From Babylonia areolata (taxonomy: Eukaryota; Mollusca; Gastropoda; Neogastropoda; Buccinidae): a stretch of DNA of 64,000 nucleotides. Positions within the stretch are counted from its first letter, which is position 1. Every line of letters begins with the position of its first letter. Position numbers and translations under genes: made by a program. A model generated the notes under the pieces. That model made no database searches. It was not told where the DNA came from and worked only from the letters and a program-made list of their open reading frames with translations. Shown here piece by piece: positions 21,390-34,300 of this stretch. Location: the NCBI RefSeq assembly GCF_041734735.1, contig NC_134887.1:28017792-28081791 (forward strand), written 5' to 3'.

Positions 21390-21795
21390 ATAATTTCAAA
21401 CTGTTCACAAAACTGCCCCTTCCTATCTCTGCGGCTGCCTTCATCTCTACACTCCATCTCGCTCACTACGATCGGCTTCGGATCCACTCTGTTTACGCAT
21501 ACCCAGATTCAAGCACTCGACTGTTGGCCGCCGTTCTTTCTCTGTCTCTTGACCTTGCATTTGGAATGAACTTCCTCTTTCGCTTCGTCAAGTCTCCACA
21601 CTCAGCTCTTTCAAGTCTGGCCTTAAAACCCACCTCTTCCCAAAATAGCCTCCCTTCCCTGCCTCTTCCTTGTCCTTAGCTTCTACAGTTTTAGAGTTAT
21701 GCATACGTGTGAATGACTGGTGCGAAAGCGCTTTGATTTGTCTCTGCACAAGTTTCGGCGCTATATAAATACCATTATTATTATTTTATTATTAT
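21390..21795 (+). mobile_element. LINE family B, 3' end
   Basis: Matches the reverse complement of 48885-49270 and the 3' end at 19950-20145, ending at GCGCTATATAAATACC plus TTA repeats (21775-21801). Confidence 0.85.
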
Positions 21796-21801
21796 TATTA
21801 T

Positions 21802-22320
21802 TACCAACAAGCAAAATCACACTTATACTTCCCCAGATATATATCCATGTTTACGTAATGCAATGCATGACATCTGTGAAAAATAAAACCAAAATGCATG
21901 TGTTAATAATGAACCTTGCACACAGTGTGTGTGTGTGTGTATTATGGAGGGTTGGGGGTTAAATTTCCTGAGCGAATATGTATATACATGCAGGTGTACT
22001 TTGTTGCAATGCGATGTTTACGTTCTTTGTAATTTTCATTTGTATTAAATTTCACAGACTATTACTTTAGCCGGCTATATTTCAATTTCTTCTCAAAAAC
22101 ATATTGCAAGGGCGAAGCTGATTATTTTTTTAAATTTCTTTTATTATTATTATTTTTTTAATATAAATACTTATAGACATTTTCCCAATTTGAATCAGTG
22201 GATTGATATGGTGGTAATTTCCCTTGATGCACTGATTTTTTTTTTTTTTTTAAAAACCCTCTAAAATATAATATATCCACATTTGTAAGCTTTAACTTGA
22301 CGTTAACTGTGTAATAAATT
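21802..22320. other. AT-rich spacer, nothing recognised
   Basis: A short (GT)n at about 21925-21940 and poly-T runs near 22140 and 22230; no frame, RNA or element that I can name. Confidence 0.5.
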
Positions 22321-22960
22321 GTCTCTTCAGTGAAAATTCATAGGTTATATACTACTGGGCATTCACCGAAAAAGTGTTTGATGTAATCTGTATGTCACAA
22401 CAGTAAGAGCACTTTTTTTCATTTTATGTAGCGTTTTATTTGTTGGGTAGATATCATGTAGAATTTTCCAGTGTGACACGCTGATCTATCTTATTCAAAA
22501 TCAAGTTTCCTATGCCAAAAATAAAATGCAGATGGGGTGTCTGGTTCCTTATTTGCCACTGATATTGTCTTGATGTGTTTTGGTTTAGTGTTAAATCGGT
22601 TTGCATTGCTTGTCTGTTTGTCTGTCGTTTTCCTGTCTGTATCCACAGGATAGGGATGGAATTAATGAGGACATTGTATCCTAGCATTATATTTATTCTG
22701 TTTTGAGCAGCTGTATGGCTTATCTGATTCAATGATTGTAGTATGTTCTCTGCATTATGTGTTTGATTTGGAAAAAAAAAGTGGATTTTTTGTATGTTAT
22801 TGATGAATTATTAAACAATAACTGGTTTTGGAAGGTAGTTTGTGTTACTTCCTCAAATTTCGCAATGTTCTTGTAATCTATATACGTTTTTATGACATCT
22901 TTCCAGAATTCATTATCTGTACTATCTGAACCCTTATGTTTTACGTTTCAGAATTAATCT
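22320..22960 (-). mobile_element. LINE C-terminal fragment (L1/Tx1-like style)
   Basis: On the minus strand the translation shows FWKDVIKTY near 22920, then NQLLFNNSSITYKKS, and near 22480 HWKILHDIYPTNKTLHKMKK. These resemble the region after the reverse transcriptase in L1/Tx1-type LINEs. It is broken by several frame changes. Confidence 0.5.
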
Positions 22961-22974
22961 GTGTATTGCAAGAA

Positions 22975-25711
22975 AGACGTGAGTATAAAAACTTCATTAG
23001 AAAGAAAAAGAAAGAATATGACGAGACATTATTAATTAAATGATCTTTTAAACTGTGTTGATGACCAGCAGATGTTTTTGGGGAAAATTCACAAAATAAT
23101 GAAAAAGAAATCACAAATTTTGAATGATATTACTGTTGATGAATGGTTTCGACACTTCAAAAATGTATTAGAAAATAATGATGAAGAAATTAGTGAGGAA
23201 GAGGTTGTGGATGTTGATGAACAGAATGTGTATGATAGAGCAATACCAAGAGGTGAAGTGTTACATGCAATCAGAAGACTGAAAAATGGCAAATCAGCAG
23301 GTCCAAATGGTCTTATTAGTGAGTTTTCTTTAAGAATTCTGGAGAGAGCATTGTTAATGTTTTAGTTAAGCTATTTAATCATTTGTTTGATACTGGTTGT
23401 TAACCGGAAAATTGGAAGGAATGTATGATCTTGCCTTTATTTAAAAAGGGGGATGTAAATGACATAAATAATTACAGAGGTATTTCTTTATGCAATATAT
23501 GTAGCAAGTTATATGATTCTATTATTAACAATAGACTGCAAGAATGGATTACTATGAATGATATAACTGGGGAATACCAAGCTGGATTCAAGAAAGACTA
23601 TTATATTGTTGACCATATTATTAGCTGCAGTCCAGAAACAATGTGCTGACAGTAGGAAGTTATGTTGCCTTTTATTGATTTTTAAGAAGCGTTTGACTTC
23701 ATTTCTAGTAAACAGTTGTGGCCAGTTTTATTGAAAAATGGAATAAAGGGTAAGTTGTACTCTTGTATCAAAAGTATGTATACTGAAGTTAAAGCAAGAA
23801 TAAGATCTAGGGCTAAATTATCAGACTTCGTTAATTGTAGTCGAGGTGTCAAATAAGGGGACATATGCAGTGCAGTTTCGTTTTCTTTATTTGTTAATAA
23901 ACTTGCTTTCGATATAACTGAGAATGGACGGCATGGTATTACTTTTGATATGGTTGAATTATTTGTATTACTTTTTGCTGATGATATTGTTTTATTATCT
24001 GCAACTATAGTTGGTCTTCTACTACAACTGAACATTTTGTATATGGTGGCAACAAAACTTAAACTCAAGGTAAATATGGAAAAAAAACTAACGTTATTGT
24101 TTTTCGTAAAGGAGGTTATTTGGCACGTAATGAAAGGTGGGTTTATGGCAACATAAGTGTCACAGTGAAAATGCTTACACATATCTTGGGATTTATTTTT
24201 CAACTAGACTTAGTTTCAGTTTAGCATGTGAAGATTTAGTTAATAGAGCGAAGAAAGCAGTTATGATTATTTTTCATGTGATATATGAGCTGGATTGTAG
24301 ATCTTTTAGTCTGTTTGCTAAACTGTTCGATCCCCAGGTTCAATTGATAGTACAATATGCTGTTGAAATCTGGGCATTTGAGAAGGGTTCAGAAATTGAA
24401 AAAAATACGACGGGCGCAATAGCCGAATGGTTAAAGCGTTGGACTTTCAATCCGAGGGTCCCGGGTTCGAATCACGGTGACGGCGCCTGGTGGGTAAAGG
24501 GTGGAGATTTTTCCGATCTCCCAGGTCAACATATGTGCAGACCTGCTAGTGCCTGAACCCCCTTCGTGTGTGTACACAAGCAGACAATCAAATACGCACG
24601 TTAAAGATCCCGTAATCCATGTCAGCGTTCGGTGGTTTATGGAAACAAGAACATACCCAGCATGCACACACCCCGAAAGCGGAGTATGGCTGTCTGCATG
24701 GCGGGGTAAAAACGGTCATACACGTAAAAGCCCACTCGCGTATATGCGAGTGTACGTGGGAGTTGCAGCCCACGAACGCAGAAGAAGAAGAAGGAGAAAA
24801 TACATTTGTTCGCGCTGAAACGTTTTTTGAATGTGTATGGTGAGTTGGGGAGGTTTCCCATTTATATAAATTCTTATATGAGATGTATCAAATACTGGTT
24901 AGAATTAATGCGGATGGACGAAAATAGTTTGCCATGTAAAGCTTATAAGACGTTGTATAACTTGGATAGGAATGGTAAAAATACGTGGGTTACAAGTGTT
25001 CGTCATTTCCTGATTTATCAAGGATTTTCTTATGTATGGGACAATCAAGGTGACCAATGTATCTCAGGGTTCTTGAAATCATTTAAACAAAGAGTTATTG
25101 ATTGTAGGTGGCAGGACTGGCAGGACCATATGTATACCAATGACAGATTTGCTTTTTATAGACTTTTTAAGACCACATATATGATTGAGCCATACCTTGC
25201 ACTTAGAGTGAACCGGTATATCAAATGTGCATTAACTAAATTTAGATCTGGCATTTCTGACATCGGGTGTCATCGAATGAGATACAGGCCCAAAGGTGAG
25301 AGTGAACTAAGATGTCGTTTATGTAACACAGAGAGAAAAGATGAGATCCATTTTTTTGTTGGTGTGTCCTGCCCTTTTTATTATTATTTTATTTTATTTT
25401 ATTTTTTACCTTAGATCGAAATTAACTGAACCTAAGTATTATAGTAATCCTTGCAGTTTTACATTAAATGTGTTGTTGCCGTCCAGAAATGAGTCTACTC
25501 TCTATGGACTGGCTATTTATATTTACAAATCCTTGAAAAGACTGAATATTTTGGCATCATAATCTTTTCTTCTGTGATGTATTATGTTTATGAAATGATT
25601 GTGGTGTCAGTTATAATTCCAGTATTTTTACTTATGTTACATCCCTCTAGGAAGGGGCTTTGGCCTTTATTTGAATAAAACCGTTCGTTTGTTCGTTCGT
25701 TCGTTCGTTCT
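22975..25711 (+). mobile_element. LINE with reverse transcriptase, split by SINE1
   Basis: Recognisable parts in order: KIMKKKSQILNDITVDEWFR (23090 on), RLKNGKSAGPNGLISEF, LFKKGDVNDINNYRGISLC (23435-23495), GEYQAGFKKD, ADDIVLLSA near 23980-24005, and NAYTYLGIYFSTRLSFSL. SINE1 then intervenes at 24411-24797. After it come FLNVYGELGRFPIYINSYM and the C-terminal region with ISDIGCHRMRY and a CRLC knuckle. It has several stops and frame shifts and is inactive. The 3' end has GAATAAA and a (TTCG)n tail at 25682-25710. The clade is not certain (Jockey/CR1 superfamily style). Confidence 0.8.
24411..24797 (+). mobile_element. SINE1, full-length tRNA-derived SINE
   Basis: The head folds like a tRNA: D arm TAGCCGAATGGTTAAAGCG (A box), anticodon stem TTGGA/TCCGA around a loop with TTC, and T arm with GGGTTCGAATC (B box). 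The body has no coding sense. The 3' end is GAACGCAGAAGAAGAAG, the same terminus as the RNase H LINE at 11660. It interrupts an older LINE; short flanking AAAATAC sequences may be the target duplication. Confidence 0.85.
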
Positions 25712-25839
25712 ACATTTATCTTCCCCTGTTCAGAGACCAACTGACAGCGTAGCGAGATCGATCCCTCATACTCCGACTTGCTGCAAACACGTCTGACTTC
25801 TGACACACACATATCCTCTCCCACACGTGCAGACTTGAA

Positions 25840-26268
25840 TTCATATTATGTCAACAACTAAGAAATAGGTACGTACAACTTTGGAAACAGAGAAAAACTG
25901 AATACAACGGTCTAGACTTCTACAACAAAATCAAAAGAAACCGTTATCGAATTGAGAATTATCTAACTGATAAAATCGACCCTGCTCACAAACGAGCTAT
26001 TTGTCAACTCAGAATAAGCGCACATGATTTAAATATTGAACGAGGAAGATATGCAAACATTCCAAGAGAAGACATGTTATGTAACATGTGTGAAGCTGTT
26101 GAAGGTGAATTCCATTTCTTAGATACGTGTATTCTATTTCATAATTTGCGAAGGCATCAAATTACGACTGTAAAGCAGTATGATCATCAATTAAATGTGA
26201 TCACTAGAAAGATACAGGACAATATCCTGAAACCAATTGATTTAATCAGTTGCGATGACTGTTAAAAA
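25840..26268 (+). mobile_element. LINE C-terminal fragment
   Basis: Open frame (ATG at 26074 is internal): LWKQRKTEYNGLDFYNKI, YLTDKIDPAHKRAICQLRIS, IERGRYANIPRE, then a CNMCEAVEGEFHFLDTC knuckle. It is similar in plan to 57848-58192 and ends just before duplication copy B. Confidence 0.65.
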
Positions 26269-27499
26269 ACCCACAAAAAACAAAAACAACAACAACAAAA
26301 CACATTCACCAAATAGTATTTCATTGCATGCGTATTAGATGACCATTTCTTTCTTTCTTCCTTTTGTTCTTTGTTGTGTCTATTAATCCTTTGGGATTTT
26401 ATGACACTAAATGAGTCGAGTCATGCAACTACACTTACAGCACATTTCACCGACATTGAACAGAATAACGCACAGACACACAATTCTCAAAACATTTAAT
26501 GCCTCTTGCTTCTACATAGGCACATGTACACAAGTACACTTTCGTTATATAGGCTACTACTACGACTACTACTACTACTACTACTACAAACAAATGCTGT
26601 GCTTGATAATCATGTAATGAGTCCATTCATACAATTTTGCTTGAAGTTGACTGACTGTCTAATTCAAAATAACGAAAGTCAACGAATCACTAGTTCATTG
26701 GCTTCTTTGTTTATTTGTTTGTACTGTTCAATGGTCATCGCCATGGGCGTCATTTAGATTTCAGTTTCACCCTAATGCCATGTGAATGTGATATACGGGA
26801 AGCAACTGATGTTTTTCCTTTGAACCGTGTTATTGCGCATTATCGCCCTGACATTGTCGTTTGTGCAATGGTCGATGGAAGAAAGAGTGACAAAGCCAGT
26901 GTAAAAAAGATCACGAAATCTACGAACCATGTTGTGTGGGAGTACATTCAGACGGGTCTTCAAGTTTGAAGGTGTCGTGTTTTGATATGCACAGCAGTAA
27001 GTGGTGGAATAGCAATATTAAGTCTTCGAAGCAGATGATAGAAACGCAATCTTGCTCAGTCTTAGAATACAACGCATAAAATTTGCAAACGAATTCGAGC
27101 TTTTAATATGACGTCATTAGTATATTTGACGTACAATAGTTTGTGTGTGTGTGTGTGTTTGGAGGGGGTTAGGGGGGAGTCCGTATTTGCAGGTAGAAAA
27201 AGCGTTCTAAGGTGGTAGTTGAGTTCAAATAAAACTAATCACAACATGTCAAAACGAATAGTCGAAGTGGAGCAGCGCAATTCATCTGTAATTATCTTTG
27301 TGGTTCGTTATCACAAACGATTTCTACCACAGTGTTTAGGACGCTCAAAATCTAATAGCTCTTGGGCTTAATTGAAGGATGGGCGAATCAAAATCATATA
27401 TATATATTTTCGTGAAAATTATAAATACATGGTAAGAAATCCAACATGGTGCAACATCTAGAACATGTATGCGATAAAGATGTGTGGTAGTAGTCATAG

Positions 27500-27725
27500 T
27501 AGTTTAGGGACTGGCAGGTCATCCGCCTAGATCTCTCACCATTTTTTTTCCTTTTAAGATGGCATTGGTGTCAAGATTTCTGAACGTGTTAGCATTTTGT
27601 GCAAGTTTAAGTTTGGTTGGTAGTGCATTCCATATTAAATAATTTTGTGTAATTCGGTTAGCTAATGAATTTTTTCCCAAGTTGGTGCATTTAACAGGGT
27701 AGGTCAGTTGGACAAACACCGTCAT
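27500..27725 (-). mobile_element. LINE C-terminal fragment inside copy B
   Basis: The minus-strand frame reads LANRITQNYLIWNALPTKLK, then NANTFRNLD, as at the end of CR1/Jockey-type LINE proteins. Copy A has no counterpart at about 6345. Confidence 0.6.
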
Positions 27726-28212
27726 AGCGGAAATCTGCCAGAGTGTAATATAAAAATTTTTTTTTTAAAAAGGTTAAAATTTAAAACCATAGATTTAAAA
27801 AGTTGTGAGTGATCATTGATAAAGTCATCTCTGTCTTTGTCTCTCTGTCTCTGTCTGCCTAGCTGTTTTGCTCACACGTATGTGTGTGTGTGTGTGTGTA
27901 GTGGGGGGTGGGGGCGGGGAGGTGCATGTAAGTGTGTGTGTGTGTTTTAATTTGTTTATAGATGGTAGAGTAGTTTTGCTTTTGTGCAGATTAGCTTGCA
28001 ACGACGGCTGTTATACTTCTGGCATTGTCTCAGTGAACATTTTCTTGTGCCATGGCTAGTTCTTGCGAACTGAAACATGTTGGCCTTCTGCAGCTGCTAC
28101 ACTTCTTTTCCTTATTTTGAAATTTCTTTTTCGTTTCAGAAAAAAAGCTAGTGATATGGTAATCTGGTGACAAGACTTAGGTGCCAATCCTTTGACGCCT
28201 GTCGCAGTGGTC

Positions 28213-28267
28213 ATGAAAGTAGTGTTACAAGTGCTGACTGTCATGTCACTTATCTCCTTGACAAAAG
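28213..28267 (+). CDS. Cadherin exon 1: signal peptide
   Basis: ATG then KVVLQVLTVMSLISLTK and one base of Gly, donor GTAAGT. Hydrophobic core VVLQVLTVMSLISL. A purine stands at -3 of the ATG. An acceptor-like TTTCGTTTCAG at about 28129-28139 allows an upstream non-coding exon. Confidence 0.85.
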
Positions 28268-31200
28268 GTAAGTTTGTCCACTGAAAGCCTAAAAGCTGAC
28301 ACGAGGACCGTATTAGAACCCTTAACTCGACACGAAAACTGCACATCACTGTCCACACCTGTTCACTGCCCCACTAGAACAAAATAGGAAGTTGATAATA
28401 ATGATAATTGACAGGTATACTTGTTGAGCGCTTTCCTCCATGAAAGGGAGCTCAAAGCGCTTTACAATAAACATCACACACACACACACACAAACTTACA
28501 AAAGGAAGAAGAAGAAAAATTTTGATCTGACGCACAAAAGCATAACACAGATTCAAGACTACGCATATTACATTTCTTAATTCCATACACACCGATTATA
28601 ACTGAATGTCATTGGAAAGAGATGGAAGGTCTCTGTATAGGCATTTTCATTCTTGACAGAAACTGACCCTGGAACTTGTATCCGAAGAGAGAAAATATAC
28701 CAGTGCTGATAACTACAGACACAGATCTGAAGCTGAACAGATAAAAATCGCCGAACATCTGCTCAACTAGACAGCAATCAATCTCACATTGACCAAATCC
28801 ACAAACGATAACTGCAGTTATTTGCACATCTAACGCCACAGTTAAACCATTGATCTAACCATTTAGATCAGCCTGCGTTTCAAAAGCTCTTGTCGAACTC
28901 ACATCGACCAGACAGTAAACTTGCTTCTACCCAACGATCGAGAATGAATGATAGAGTGCTTTCGAACCTTGAGTTTGGGGAAACATTAGAAAGAAAATCC
29001 ACATCGATCTCCTTTAACAAAAAATACCACACTGCATAATTCCAAGAAATATACGGCAATTCAAAGGCATATTTTACACCTGCGAACTAACTGCAAGCAT
29101 ACAGGCAGTACTCATTGTGTAAATTTTCAAGATGGGTCAGCCCCTTGAACATTTGTCAGTCCTCGAATCTGAGGTTGAGGTCGTTTTTTGGTTTGACAAT
29201 ATTTATGTATTTTTATTCACTGTGTAAATTTTCCAGATGGGTCAGCCCCTTGAACATAAATTTTTTGTCAATCCCTGAGCCTGAGGAAGAGGTCGTTTTT
29301 TTGGTTTGACAGTATTTATTTATTTTTGTTTTCATTCTGTTCCCGTAATGATAAGAAAGGAGTGGCCATCATTTGTCCTGCTGTTTTCCCCTGGGTTTGA
29401 GTGAAGTCAAAATGCGAGCATTGTGTGAGCTTGAGATGACTGAATGCTGCAGTGTGACGACGATTTCAATCATTCGGGGGGTGGGGGGAAGGATTAAGGG
29501 ATTGCAGGCTGGGTGGGTATGTACATGCACGGATGACTGTAAAGAAAGGTTCTAAGGGGTCACACAGCAAACTACATCACTGAATTCCCCCAGTGCATCA
29601 GCATGTTGTTTTTATTGCCATGTCATACACTTACCTTGATCGTTATCATACTATTTGTCAGGTAACCCAGGGAAGAGGGAGAGGGAAAGTAATGAAAGGT
29701 GTTTGAGATGGAGGTTACGATTAAGAGAACAAACAGAAAGGGGGGTTTGAGATGGGTCGATGTGTGCAGGGGAGGGGGCGGGACGGGGGCAGGAGGTAGT
29801 GCTAAGTGACCAACTAACGTTTGAATTGTCTGGTTCGTACTCTCGCAGATCGAGTTTTAGAAGAGCAGATCTATGAACATGATGAGTCGAATAACCGTTT
29901 CAATGTCAAAACGGCAAAGAAAAGTTTCAATCTTTGCAATAAAGTCTTGGAATAACTAATGTTGGTTTGTTATTTGAAAAGCACAGTGTCTGTTTCAGGA
30001 TCAGGTTGCAACCCATTTCTCTACGAAAACATCACTGTCCACGAAACCACTGTCGCAGGTATGTTCAGCCACTAGCAGACTGAACCCTGGCCAGTTAGTA
30101 GAGATGCACACAGCATCTTTGGTCTGTGATACTACCTTCCTGGCCACACCAACAAATGTATTAGGGGTAATGCATGCACTGTGTCATAGTAATCACAGCA
30201 AAACATCACCAAATGTCACTTGGCTAACTTGTACCTTCTCGTAGCAATGTGGTGATCAGTTGTAGCTGTAGTGGCATACGTTTGAGTGTGGATGTGTATG
30301 GAAGAGCCAAATGGTGAAATATTTGTGTATGTATGTGTCTGTGTGTCTGAGCACGCGTGCATGCGGATTAAAAGAGACCAGACGGCCACACTAGGCTCAT
30401 TGTTGTTAACATCATTATCGTCATCACCTCATTATCTTCGTTGTTGCTGATGTGAACGAAATCTACACTATCATTGTCTTTGTCATGTCTTCCTCTTCAT
30501 GGATATCCATATCGCCGTTATCATCATCATCATCACCACAAATCGAGCATTGTGATTTTTTGTCATCATCATCCTCATGGTTGTCGTCGTAATCATTGTC
30601 TACGTTCTCATCTGATGTCTGAGGTGTCCAGACACTGAACTGCTGCTGATGGAAATGGAGGCAGGAGAGGGGTTGGAAATAGAGTACCAGTCATACCGCA
30701 TTGCCAACAGCAAGCTGCGTGACTACTACAGGGGTGCCTTGCGCTTGATTCCCACCTACAACAATAACCCAGACAAATGTCAGGCACAGGCCGGTGTCAC
30801 CCACTGCAAGCTGGTGCTGGCCAAACCCCTGGATGCAGAAGTCATCTTTCAGCTGGTAAGACTGGAGACTTGTCTACAAGTGAAAAATGATCTAAAAATA
30901 TCAAACTAGGTGAGCTAGAGATCTCTCTCATACATACTTTATGTTAAAGGGGGCACGAAGTAGCTTTATGGCTTACATAGTTCGAGTTTACGTAGTTATG
31001 GGTCGTCCAATACTTTTCATAGCAGATAAATGCGTATCTGAAAAACAAAAACAAAAACAAAAAAATAACAACAACAAAAAAAACTTTATTGATTGTGATG
31101 CTTCCAGCAGTTGTGGAGACCATTTTCCATATTGTTGTGACGTCACAATTACGGAGATTCAGTTTCCTTTTGGCTGACTTGTGAAGCAGATCGAAACAAA

Positions 31201-31321
31201 TTCTTTAAAAATACCGTGCAAGGACTTCCCAGAAGAAAATTAAGAAAATACTGTGCAACAGCTGTGTTGGAATGAATTCTGGTTTAATTCCATATTATTT
31301 TGAACCCTCGTTGATGGGGGA

Positions 31322-31352
<31 letters not shown>

Positions 31353-34300
31353 ATGGTGACTGAAACATGTTCGTTATCTCTGGAAATACTTTGTTGACAC
31401 GAAATTTAGTTTAGAATCGTGAAAAAATTCAGTTCTACACACACATTTTAGTTATAATCAAAATGTACTTCCGTGAAAGGCACAAAACAGAAAGATGCCA
31501 AACATTTTTGTTTCTTTATATAAAACTTTGAAAACACTGATAAATAGCAGTCATTGTTATCATTTTTTGTTCAGAACGGAGCTACTTCTTATCAGTATGG
31601 CAGTTAAATTCGTGCATGCATCGGCAATATTCTGCCAAGAAGTGGGATGTCAGTCTGAATACACAATGGGAATTGTTTGTTAGAAAGCGTGTCTCACTCA
31701 TCAAAAAATATCAAATCTAAAACAATGTCTCAAAGCATAGAAAGACTATAATGTTTTACACTGATTGTGAAGGTCTTAAATCTACATTCGCCCAGCCCTT
31801 AGTGGTCTAAGTTGGAAAATGCTATGGTAAAGCCCCTTCATTTAATATTAATGATGAGCATGCTTTACATGCATTGCATTCATAGTTTGCGGGAACACAT
31901 TACTAAATGGATACAAAGAAAGTCGCTAAATATTATTCAGAGACTGGTTTCTGCAAAGGCCTTATTACTTACTGTATAATGTGCACAAACAAGGACTGAA
32001 ATCAATAGACTGATATGCACAAAGCACACGCACACGAAAAGACGTTTGGGTCCTTACACTCAGTGTGCATGCGTCTTTCACCGAAATCTTCCCGTGTCAA
32101 AGTAGGTAAGTGTGGTCATTATTTTTTTTTTTTAAAGGAGAGAAAAATTAACCCTTGTTTTCACAGACTTCGACATGTACAGCCATTTTTGTACATTTGT
32201 GCCGAGGCTATAGTGCCTAGAGAGATTTGAACAGTCTTGGATATTACAGTCAGTGACTTCAAACCGACGAATGACGTAGAAGACACGACAGAATTGCAAT
32301 GTTCGGAGTTGTAGAACGCGTGCGATCACCAAAACATTTTCCAAGGACGTTGACTTGTTTGGAGTTGTCTCGTTCGTCATTTATCAGATGGATTCCCCCG
32401 TCTCCTCGACGAAGGGGCAGTACGTACGTCGCAGGTCCTCCAGTCCTTCGTAGAGCTTCTGGGCCACTAGGATTGGGTCGGGCCAGGTTTTCTGTCGGAG
32501 CACTTGGTGGAACGGGCAGGACTGCAGCAGATGTTCTGTTGTCTGGCTGCCTGTTCTGCAGGGGCACTGCTCTGTGTCGCCGATACGGAATTTCGTGTAT
32601 AGATGGTGTTTCAGGCGGTTGTGGCCTGTCCTGAGCCTGGAAATGGCTACCTGCTCTCGACGAGTCAGCAGGTAGTACAGGTCTGCTCTGTTGTCGCGTG
32701 GATGCTGCTGCTTCCACTTGTTCTGCAGCCTGGCCTTAATGATGGTCCTGGATTCAGAGTAGCTGGTAGACCTGTCCGTCTGCTCTTTCGTAGTGCCTTC
32801 CTTTGCCAGGGAGTCAGCAGTCTCGTTGCCAAGCACGTTGCAGTGGGAGGGAATCCACTGCAGGGTGACTGTGACTTGTGCAGAGAGAGGTGAGAGAGGA
32901 GGACAGATCGTTGAGTTCTGGATCTCTGTTGGACCAAAGGGCCTGCAAGATGGACAGGCCGTTGGTCAGGAAGACAACGTTGTGGCTGGCGTAGGGGCTG
33001 ACCTTGATGTGGGCTGCTGCTGTTTTCAAGGCTTCTGCTTCTGCTCTGTAATTGGTGGAGTACAGGCCGGTAGCGAGGCAGATCTTTTCTTCTCTGCCTC
33101 TGGATATTGAACATAGACTCCTGCTCCTTCGTTCTGAATGGCATCTGTCGCAGAGCCGTTGGTGTAGACATGAGTCCAGAACTCTTTGGGGAACTGCTGG
33201 GTGTGGAGGTGTTCACGGGTGAGGGACTTTCTTTCAGGGCCGCTTTGGGAATCTTTGGAGCCAACACCAGTGATGCTGCACTGGATGAGGAGAGGGGTTC
33301 CTTCGCTCCAGGCAGAAAAGGCAAGACACCGGGGTATCACTTTGGGGGCATGGTCAAGGATATCTTGATGTTGTCGTTCTAGGATCCTGCTTTGGTGTAC
33401 GAAGCTCCCACTCAGCTGTCCTTTTGTTGGCTGGGACAGTCTGTCCTTCATGAAGTGGCCTTGCAACTTCTTGGACTTGGCAGCCTGGGTCAGGAGTTTG
33501 GCGTCTCTGCAGTCCCCATGGTGCTGGAGCTCTGTGATGGTTTCAAGCTCCTGAATTGGCGTAGACCTTATGGCCCCTGTGATGATACGGGTAGCTTGAT
33601 TCTGAACCTTGCTGATCCGTTCAAAGTTGGACTTGGCCGTAGTGCCCCATGCAGTCATGCCATACTCCAGCACTGGCCTGACTCTACCTTCTCCAGGTGC
33701 CAAACTAGGCGCGAGTTGATCATGCGTTCTAGGAGCTTGCCTTCGCAGCTGATGAGGCTGATGGGGTGATAACTATCAGCCCTGGCTCTGTCTTTGCCCT
33801 TCTTGTGGATGGGCACCGTGTCAGCTTCTCACCAGCTCTGTGGAACATGCCCCGTCTTCCAACTGATGTTGAAGAGAGCAAGGAGTTTGTTCTTTGCTTT
33901 GGTGCCAAGGTGTTTTAGCATTTCGTTGGTGAACTTGTCAGGACCTGGACCTGGAATTTTTTTTGTCACAAAAGAAAGAGCTCAACACCTACTATCTAAT
34001 GAGTATAAAATGGAGTGTTGATTATTTAAGATGAATTTATAATCTTGATTTAAATCACCTGAAAAGGGTCAGTTTTAGAGAGCTCATCGCGGAAAATTAC
34101 AAACTGCGTTAAATCAGTTTAACGTAGGCAAACATAAATGGAATAGATTGAAAGATGGAATTGCAATGATTCTGCCAGTATATAATACTTGCAATTTACT
34201 GATCCGACAAAAGAGATATTAATTAAATATTCTGTGCCAGAAGCACAGATTAGAGCTCACCCAATGGCATACAGCGACACTGACTGAGGAGTGGTTGTGT

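Noticed and set aside
22454-22732. 92-codon minus-strand frame as a host gene
   Set aside because: It falls inside a decayed LINE C-terminal region.
31500-31683. Extra cadherin exon conserved between 14290-14410 and 31560-31680
   Set aside because: The similarity is part of the duplicated intron; no donor site and no frame compatible with exon 3 to exon 4 joining.
32259-33382. Plus-strand frames over 32300-33400
   Set aside because: Shadows of the minus-strand LINE reverse transcriptase and RNase H.
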